Part shown: positions 58,437 to 64,000 of the stretch, in pieces
Position numbering within the stretch: the stretch's first letter is position 1
Layout: the number at the start of each line of letters is the position of its first letter
Assembly: GCF_000278725.1 (NCBI RefSeq)
Contig: NZ_ALCA01000110.1
Span: 3,073-67,072, forward strand
DNA: 64,000 nt
Direction: 5' to 3'
Source of the DNA: Actinomyces sp. ICM47
GTDB taxonomy: Bacteria; Actinomycetota; Actinomycetes; Actinomycetales; Actinomycetaceae
The notes under the pieces: generated by a model
Told to the model about the DNA's origin: nothing
What the model saw: only the letters and a program-made list of their open reading frames with translations
The model's database searches: none
Program-made: the position numbers and the translations under genes

Positions 58437-59075
58437 GTGAAAACTCTGAAAGATCCCCTGGTCTGGATCGACTGCGAAATGACCGGCCTGGACGTCGAGC
58501 GTGACGCCCTCATCGAGGTGGCCGTCGTCGTCACCGATGGCGACCTCACTATCGTTGATCCCGGCATGGATGTTCTCATCACGCCGCCCGCAGGCGCGTT
58601 GGAGAATATGAACGACTTTGTGCGTCACATGCACACCTCCTCCGGTCTGCTGGAGGACCTCAAGACTGACGCTGTGTCGATGGAGGACGCGACCGAGCAG
58701 GTCCTGTCGTATATCAAGCGTTTCGTGCCTCAGGAAGGTAAAGCCCTCCTGGCTGGCAACTCGGTGGGTACCGACAAGATGTTCCTTGAGGCCAACATGC
58801 CCTCGGTGATCAACCACCTGCACTATCGCCTGGTGGACGTCTCTTCCATTAAGGAGCTGGCGAAGCGCTGGTACCGCGCCGCTTTTAGTGAATCGCCTGA
58901 GAAGCACGGCGGTCACCGCGCGCTGGCGGACATCCTGGAGTCCATCCAGGAGCTGGAGTACTACCGTCGCGTGTTGTTCCCGTCCGAGCCGGTGACGACG
59001 GAGCGGGCGCGTGAGGTGGCGCGCGAGGTCGTTGCCCTCGGTATTCCCACCATGGGCGAGCAGGCCGAGGCCTGA
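58437..59075 (+). CDS. orn: Oligoribonuclease
   Basis: 212 residues. DEDDh 3'-5' exonuclease that degrades di- to short oligoribonucleotides, including pGpG. PLVWIDCEMTGLD has the first D and E; HRALADILESIQEL has the later H and D; NFVRHMHTSSGL is typical Orn. GTG 58437 is chosen because TAACAT lies 7 nt before it; GTG 58431 would be only 1 nt from that box. Divergent from ilvA. Confidence 0.95.
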   Translation: MKTLKDPLVWIDCEMTGLDVERDALIEVAVVVTDGDLTIVDPGMDVLITPPAGALENMNDFVRHMHTSSGLLEDLKTDAVSMEDATEQVLSYIKRFVPQEGKALLAGNSVGTDKMFLEANMPSVINHLHYRLVDVSSIKELAKRWYRAAFSESPEKHGGHRALADILESIQELEYYRRVLFPSEPVTTERAREVAREVVALGIPTMGEQAEA

Positions 59076-59090
59076 TTTCTGCTCTTTTTC

Positions 59091-59130
59091 GCGAAAGGCG
59101 GCACCCCGGTAGGGGAGTGCCGCCTTTCGC
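59091..59130 (+). terminator. Terminator after orn
   Basis: Perfect 14-bp GCGAAAGGCGGCAC/GTGCCGCCTTTCGC stem with a 12-nt loop; CTTTTT precedes it and GTATATG follows. Confidence 0.6.
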
Positions 59131-59220
59131 GTATATGTGCGGTGTCGTTCCGTCCACAGGGGGTGCGCTCGTGTCGGGCGTATCCACAGCGGGATGTCTC
59201 GTGTCGCGCCCATCCACAGG
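59131..59220 (+). repeat. Three 30-bp iterons with TCCACAG cores
   Basis: Cores CGTCCACAGG (59151-59160), TATCCACAGC (59181-59190) and CATCCACAGG (59211-59220) are spaced exactly 30 bp apart, each preceded by GTGTCG. They resemble DnaA boxes (TTATCCACA, one to two mismatches) and lie just upstream of the SSB paralogue. Confidence 0.6.
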
Positions 59221-59307
59221 TCTCGCCAGCGCACTTGAAGGGTGAGGGAGGACGGGGGTTTCCTGGATGCATCCGGCGCTCGCCGGGCAGTATCGGAAAG
59301 GGATGCA

Positions 59308-60132
59308 ATGATGCAGGACATTTCGACGACCCTCAAAGGGCGTATCGGCTCTGTCCCGACGATGAAACACATCAAGGGTGATACGTGCGTGACAACATTC
59401 CGTCTGGCGATTCCCCGCTGGCGTTTCACGGTCGACGCGCGCACGGGCAACGCCTCCTATGTGGAGGACGGAGCGTACTGGTACACGATTGAAACGTGGG
59501 ACAAGCTGGCCGACAATGTGGTTCGCTGCTGTTGTAAGGGCGACCCGGTGATTGTGGTTGCCCGGCCTGTCCCGAATGCCTGGGTGGACGCGAATGGACA
59601 GATTCGCTCCTCCATCGTGTTTCGCGCCAGCGCGGTCGGGCACGACATGGCGAAGGGCACGTCGCGTTACACGAAGAACGGGGCTCACAGCACGGGAGAA
59701 CCGGCGGGCGGCAGCCCGGATGATCCCTTTTCGACGAGGCCTGGGCAGCCTCCGCACGGTCAGTGCGCTGAGGCGGCGGCGGGCAGTGTCGCCCCCATAC
59801 CGGTGGGAGACGCACCGGGGGAGGGCATACGTGGGGAGGTGGGCGCGGAGCCGCCACGTGCCTTCGTGGCCGCTGATGGTTCGGTCCATGCGCCGACCGA
59901 CGACACGTGCGATGTCTCGGACTGCGCGTCGCGAAGCACGCCGGATGCCCATTCCCCGCAGCTGCGCGATGGGTGCGCGCCTGTCGGCCAGGCCACGCAC
60001 ATGCACGACGGGTCCGAGGAGCATTCCTCGGACCCGTGTGTGGGGGCGTCCCGTTTCGACTATTCGGCGGTGGAAGGAACTCAGGAAGCCCCCGAAGATC
60101 CGGAGGAAGCTGAGCCGCTCGACGACCTCTAG
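59308..60132 (+). CDS. Single-stranded DNA-binding protein paralogue
   Basis: 274 residues from ATG 59308 (59311 also possible). An OB-fold of SSB type occupies about 1-110 (STTLKGRIGSVPTMKH, TTFRLAIPRWRF, VDARTGNASYVEDGAYWYTIETWDKLADNVV). A long disordered region follows, ending PEEAEPLDDL, close to but not the DDIPF tip of SSB, so partner binding may be altered. GGAAAGGG precedes the start. Its stop shares a CTAG with the convergent acpS stop. Confidence 0.82.
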   Translation: MMQDISTTLKGRIGSVPTMKHIKGDTCVTTFRLAIPRWRFTVDARTGNASYVEDGAYWYTIETWDKLADNVVRCCCKGDPVIVVARPVPNAWVDANGQIRSSIVFRASAVGHDMAKGTSRYTKNGAHSTGEPAGGSPDDPFSTRPGQPPHGQCAEAAAGSVAPIPVGDAPGEGIRGEVGAEPPRAFVAADGSVHAPTDDTCDVSDCASRSTPDAHSPQLRDGCAPVGQATHMHDGSEEHSSDPCVGASRFDYSAVEGTQEAPEDPEEAEPLDDL

Positions 60133-60593
60133 GCGGGCGCGTCCGCGATGATCACCTGGGCGATGGCGCACGACCCGTCGTGGCTGACTGAGACGAGCAC
60201 CCTCCAGGATGAGGAGGGACCCAGCGATTCCTCGCACGCAGCCGCAACGTGTCCGTGCAACGCGAGAGAGGGGCGGTTCCACTCGTCGTGGATCACCTCG
60301 ATCTCACGCCAATCCACGTCGGTGTCACCGATGAGGGGAGGAGCACCGAAGAGGGCGCACGACCAGGCCTTGATGAAAGCTTCCTTTGCGGCCCACAGGC
60401 CGCCCGCGTGACGGGCCACGGCCTCCTCGAAGCGGGCGGAACCGGGCTGAGCACCGGAGGTGGCACCTGCGCGGGCGCGGACCCGGCGTGCCTCCCGGGG
60501 CGTGAGCACGCCCGACAGGAAGGCCGACCCCGGCTCCCTCACCTGAGCGGCAAACTCAGGGAGGGAGACCAGGTCAACGCCGAGTCCGCGCAT
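60129..60593 (-). CDS. acpS: Holo-[acyl-carrier-protein] synthase
   Basis: 154 residues. Transfers 4'-phosphopantetheine to the ACP domain. GVDLVSLPEF carries the Mg2+-binding Asp and LWAAKEAFIKAWS the second metal ligand Glu. It lies 3 bp after the fas stop; actinobacterial type I FAS lacks its own transferase domain, so this enzyme activates it. Confidence 0.94.
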   Translation of the reverse strand: MRGLGVDLVSLPEFAAQVREPGSAFLSGVLTPREARRVRARAGATSGAQPGSARFEEAVARHAGGLWAAKEAFIKAWSCALFGAPPLIGDTDVDWREIEVIHDEWNRPSLALHGHVAAACEESLGPSSSWRVLVSVSHDGSCAIAQVIIADAPA

Positions 60594-60596
60594 CGC

Positions 60597-63500
60597 TCAC
60601 TTGCCTTCCGGCAGGTGGTAGAAGCCGTCCTCGCCCAGGCGTGCCGACGGATCCAGCAGGATCGCGGCCTCCACCTCGTGCGCATCACCCGCGATACCGG
60701 CAGCCGGGTCGTCGGGCAGATGGCGACCCTCCACCGAGGTGAACAGCGGGGCGTGGCCCAGCATGCCCATCTCGATGTGACGCTGGCCGTTGCGCAGTCG
60801 GCGATCCGACGCTGCGCGCCACGCCTCGAGGCGCTCGCGTCCGACCTCGCGCTCCACGATTGCCTCGAAGGCGGCCGGGTTAACCAGCGCCAGGAAGCCG
60901 GAGACGTGGCCGAAGCCGAGCGAGGTCGCGAACGCCGCGCGCACCGGTCCACGCGAGGACAGGTTGAGCGGGGAACGCAGCCACACGAGCGGGCCGTACT
61001 GCTCCATCGCGTCGTCGACGCAATCCAGCGCGACGTTCGCGGGGATCAGACCCGTGCGGAACACGTCGATGATGCCTCCGACCTGGAACACGCAGGCGCC
61101 GCCCTTCGCGTGACCCGTGAGGGTCTTCTGCGAGATGACCAGCAGCGGGTTACCGGGGGTGCGGCCCAGCGCCATGCCGACGCGGGTGTGCAGATCCGAC
61201 TCGTTCGGGTCGTTCGCGTTCGTGGACGTGTCGTGCTTGGACACGAAGGCCACATCGTCGATCCCCACGCCGAGCTCTGCGAGGTTACGAGCGATGACCG
61301 AGTCACGCCCGCCGCGTGCCACCGCGAGGGCACCCAGACCGGGGGCCGGGATCGAGGTGTGCGCGCCGTCGCTGAACGTCTGCGCGTGTGCGACGACCGC
61401 CAGGACCGGCAGGCCCATCTCGAGGGCCACCGAGCCTCGAGTCAGCAGCACGGTGCCGCCGCCCTGCGCCTCGACGAAGCCGCCGCGGCGGCGGTCATTG
61501 GCGCGCGAGACGAAGCGCGAGGAGATGCCGCGAGCGAGCAGCTCGTTCGAGTTCGCCGTCGCGTTCATCGCGCCGAAGCCCACGATCGACTCGACCTGAA
61601 TGTCGTCAATCGCGCCGGCCACGACAAAGTCAGCCTTACCGGCCTTGATCTTGTCGACGCCCTCCTCGATGGACACCGCAGCGGTTGCGCAGGCACCGAC
61701 CGGGTTGATCATTGAGCCGTAGCCGCCCACGTAGGACTGCATCGTGTGCGCAGCCACGACGTTGGGCAGGGTCTCCTGCAGGATGTCCTGCGGGTATTCC
61801 TCGCCCAGGAAGCGGTCGACGAACAGCTTGTGCATCGAACGCATGCCACCGAAGCCGGTGCCCTGCGTGGAGGCAACGGTCGCCGGGTGGACGACGCGCA
61901 GCAGCTCGGCGGGGCTGAAGCCAGCGGACACGAACGCATCGACGGCGGAGACCAGGTTCCACACGGCGATCGGGTCGATCGAATCCAGCATCGAGGCCGG
62001 GATACCCCAGCGGGCCGGATCGAAGTCCGTCGGGAACAGGCCACCGATGCGGCGGTTAAGGGTCGCGCGACGAGGCACACGCACTTGGGCGCCGGACTTG
62101 CGGGTCACCTGCCACTCACCGAACGCGGTCTGTTCGACCATGGTGAACTGCGGGTCGGCCTCGGCGTAGGAGCGTGCCTCGGCCTCGTCCTCGACCGTGA
62201 ACGTGATGTCGCGGTCCAGGAAGACCATGGCCGACTCGGGCGTGTAGCCGTCGTGCAGCGGGCCGTCGTCGTGGAAGAAGCGCACGCCGGAGCGGGCCAC
62301 GACCTCGTCGCGGTAGCGATCGAAGATCTCCGACTCGGGGACCAGCTGGTCGTCCTTGTCGTACCAGCCACCCACCGGGGTGTCCGACCAGGTCAGCAGG
62401 CCGGTCATCCACGCCAGCTCGAGCACGCCCGCAGGGGTGAGCTCGACGGTGCCGTCGGTGTGGATACCGAGTTCGGCCTGCACGCGGGTACGAGCGCTGC
62501 CCCACGGGCCGACCTCGCCGTGACCGACGATGACGACCGTGTCGGCCAGCGACGCGGTGGTGTGACCCCACTGCGACGGGTCGACGTGGGGGACGGCGAC
62601 CTGGGAGGGCGAGGGCAGAGCGGAGACGGTCGCGACCGGCTTGGTGGCTTCAGCCTCGGGAGCTGCGACCTCCACCTGGGCGCGCAGCGCGCGCAGGTCG
62701 ATGGAGGAGTCCAGGCCGCCGGTCAGGTCGGCGTCCACAGGAGCGGTGGCAGCCTGAGCGCGAACCTCGGCGCTCGAGAGCGCGAGCAGCTGCTGCGCCA
62801 TTTCCTCGGTCGACCACGTGCGTACGCCCGCAGCCTCGACGGCGGCGACCATCGGGTCGTTGCCACCCATGAGACCGGTGCCGCGCACCCAACCGATGCG
62901 GGGGTGAGCGATAGAGACGCGCGAACCCCAGATCGGCTCGGCTGCCCAGCGGGTTGCAATCGCGTCGAAGGAGGCCTTGGCTTCGGCGTAGGCACCGTCG
63001 CCGCCGAAGATGCCGCGGTTCGGGGAACCGGGCAGTACGACGTGCAGGCGGTGGTCAGCGTGAGTGTCGGACCCGATTGCGCACAGGCCGGCGATGGAGC
63101 GCTCGACGCTCCACAGCAGCAGACGCATCTGGTTCTCCGAGGCCGGGCCAGCGTCCGCCAGCGTGCCGGAGACGCGCGGGGCTGCGAAGGGGTAGAACAG
63201 CGTCGGGACCAGGGCTTCCTTGGTCACCTTCACGTCGGCACCCACGGACTTGGTCTGCTCGGTGCCGATCCACTCCACGAGAGCATCCACGTCGCGGTAG
63301 GAAGCCAGGTTCGCGGGAACCAGCCACAGCTTCGCGCCGCCCGCAGCGTGCGTGCGGTACAGCTCCTTGGCGAAGGCCAGGCGCGAGGCGGAAATCGACG
63401 AGGAGGTCGCAATGACGGTCGCGCCACCGGCGAGCAGGCCGCCCACGACCGCGCCGCCAATGGAGGCGGGGGTCATGCCGGTCACCACGGCGACGTCATT

Positions 63501-64000
63501 CGCGTAGGGCAGGTCCTCGGAGGACGCCAGAGCGTCGGATGCGATCTGCTCCAGGCGAGCGGCGCGCTCGTGATCGCCCTCGGTGCGCAGGCGGTTCGCC
63601 CAGTACGAGGCCTGCTCGGCCACGGCGCGGCCCGTGCCCACGAAGGACGCTCCCTCGGCGAGGGTGCCTTCGGCGACGTAGCGGGCGACGTCTTCACGTG
63701 CGGAGGCCCAGCGGTCGTCCAGGAGGACGGCGCGTGCGGCGTCGAAGCGAGGCTCGACCAGGTCAACCCAGCCCGACCCCAACTCGGCGGCCACGGCGTC
63801 GATGACGCGCGCGTCGTCGGAGGAATCCTCGCCGGTGGGGGCGGGAGCGTTCAGGCCCAGCTCGGACAGGACCGTGCGGGCGGTCTTGGCCAGGACGCCG
63901 TCCTCACCCGTCACGGACGCGGCGTAGGCATCCAGCGCGGCGGAGTCGACGACGCCGCCGCCAGCGGAACCGCCGGCGCTGGGCAGGGAGACGGCGATGC
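60597..64000 (-). CDS. fas: Type I fatty acid synthase, C-terminal part (5'-partial)
   Basis: The reading frame is open to the window edge, so only the last about 1,134 residues are seen. Order here: post-ACP linker (VLSELGLNAP), ketoreductase (VTGMTPASIGGAVVGGLLAGG) and ketosynthase (active-site Cys in NPVGACATAAVSIEEG, His in SKHDTSTNANDPNE and KTLTGHAKGGA), ending HLPEGK. Bacterial FAS I makes long-chain fatty acids from acetyl- and malonyl-CoA. An internal Met near 63914 is not the start. acpS follows immediately. Confidence 0.95.
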   Translation of the reverse strand, partial: IAVSLPSAGGSAGGGVVDSAALDAYAASVTGEDGVLAKTARTVLSELGLNAPAPTGEDSSDDARVIDAVAAELGSGWVDLVEPRFDAARAVLLDDRWASAREDVARYVAEGTLAEGASFVGTGRAVAEQASYWANRLRTEGDHERAARLEQIASDALASSEDLPYANDVAVVTGMTPASIGGAVVGGLLAGGATVIATSSSISASRLAFAKELYRTHAAGGAKLWLVPANLASYRDVDALVEWIGTEQTKSVGADVKVTKEALVPTLFYPFAAPRVSGTLADAGPASENQMRLLLWSVERSIAGLCAIGSDTHADHRLHVVLPGSPNRGIFGGDGAYAEAKASFDAIATRWAAEPIWGSRVSIAHPRIGWVRGTGLMGGNDPMVAAVEAAGVRTWSTEEMAQQLLALSSAEVRAQAATAPVDADLTGGLDSSIDLRALRAQVEVAAPEAEATKPVATVSALPSPSQVAVPHVDPSQWGHTTASLADTVVIVGHGEVGPWGSARTRVQAELGIHTDGTVELTPAGVLELAWMTGLLTWSDTPVGGWYDKDDQLVPESEIFDRYRDEVVARSGVRFFHDDGPLHDGYTPESAMVFLDRDITFTVEDEAEARSYAEADPQFTMVEQTAFGEWQVTRKSGAQVRVPRRATLNRRIGGLFPTDFDPARWGIPASMLDSIDPIAVWNLVSAVDAFVSAGFSPAELLRVVHPATVASTQGTGFGGMRSMHKLFVDRFLGEEYPQDILQETLPNVVAAHTMQSYVGGYGSMINPVGACATAAVSIEEGVDKIKAGKADFVVAGAIDDIQVESIVGFGAMNATANSNELLARGISSRFVSRANDRRRGGFVEAQGGGTVLLTRGSVALEMGLPVLAVVAHAQTFSDGAHTSIPAPGLGALAVARGGRDSVIARNLAELGVGIDDVAFVSKHDTSTNANDPNESDLHTRVGMALGRTPGNPLLVISQKTLTGHAKGGACVFQVGGIIDVFRTGLIPANVALDCVDDAMEQYGPLVWLRSPLNLSSRGPVRAAFATSLGFGHVSGFLALVNPAAFEAIVEREVGRERLEAWRAASDRRLRNGQRHIEMGMLGHAPLFTSVEGRHLPDDPAAGIAGDAHEVEAAILLDPSARLGEDGFYHLPEGK

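Noticed and set aside
58343..58582. N-terminal extension of ilvA
   Set aside because: It would cross the divergent orn promoter and start; a perfect ribosome site marks 58342.
58885..60282. 465-codon minus-strand frame through orn, iterons and the SSB gene
   Set aside because: Opposes two identified genes and runs into acpS; Arg/Pro-rich artefact of base composition.

Overview
The window is high-GC chromosomal DNA from an actinomycete, most likely an Actinomyces/Schaalia-type member of the Actinomycetales. The evidence is: the order rpmE-prfA-prmC-tsaC-wecA-atpI-atpBEFHAGDC followed by a DUF2550 gene and nucS; a fused long AtpH; NucS mismatch endonuclease; GlgE; a multidomain type I fatty acid synthase next to acpS; and an LAxTG (class E) sorting signal. 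I see no insertion sequence, integrase, phage gene, rRNA or CRISPR array. Nearly everything is core chromosome, with small accessory patches.

Layout. 1-6.4 kb: a TPM-like membrane protein, then L31, release factor 1 and its methyltransferase, the tRNA t6A enzyme, a WecA-family transferase and an AtpI-like protein. 6.4-13.3 kb: the complete ATP synthase operon. 13.3-20.8 kb: DUF2550 protein, NucS, an AlkZ/AlkX-like glycosylase, NagA, a small zinc-binding protein, a membrane protein/lipoprotein pair and a cysteine-less thioredoxin-TPR protein. 20.8-29.4 kb: a 57-residue membrane protein between 31-bp direct repeats, then glgB, glgE, a small membrane protein, trpS and glgX on the minus strand. 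29.6-33.7 kb: etfB-etfA-cysteine desulfurase-mnmA, tightly coupled. 33.9-40.4 kb: tRNA-Leu, Bcp peroxiredoxin, an unknown membrane protein, an ABC exporter, an LAHTG surface protein, then about 780 bp without genes but with repeats, then two tRNA-Lys. 40.5-50.7 kb: DtxR-family regulator, HIT protein, LeuS, Nei, GNAT, cysE/cysK, YigZ, L32, cation/proton antiporter and tRNA-Arg. 50.8-52.7 kb: a Fic toxin/antitoxin pair and a patch of unannotated small ORFs. 52.7-64 kb: metF, metE, a winged-helix regulator, ilvA, orn, an SSB paralogue, acpS and the 3' part of the fas gene, which runs off the window.

Themes. (1) Translation and tRNA modification: rpmE, prfA, prmC, tsaC, trpS, leuS, mnmA with its cysteine desulfurase, rpmF, four tRNAs. 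(2) Glycogen metabolism: GlgE, GlgB and GlgX. (3) Sulfur amino acids: cysK-cysE and metF-metE, with two short Cys/Met-ending ORFs near the met genes that look like leader peptides. (4) DNA repair: NucS, AlkX-like, Nei, Orn and an SSB paralogue.

A pattern across the window is a -10-like hexamer (TANNNT or close) exactly 6-7 nt before the start codon, without Shine-Dalgarno, in at least twelve places; this suggests widespread leaderless transcription and I used it to choose starts. The less ordinary items are the WecA-like enzyme lacking the MGD aspartate, a Fic/antitoxin pair that has lost both partners of the canonical inhibitory salt bridge, the leaderless Cys/Met-rich mini-ORFs at 52543 and 56295, a 48-residue basic membrane peptide at 52204-52350 with a strong ribosome site and its own terminator, the cassette between 31-bp repeats at 20730-21018, and three 30-bp iterons with DnaA-box-like cores before the SSB paralogue. 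I do not see a large, clearly new multigene system. All family calls come from reading the sequence, not from database searches.
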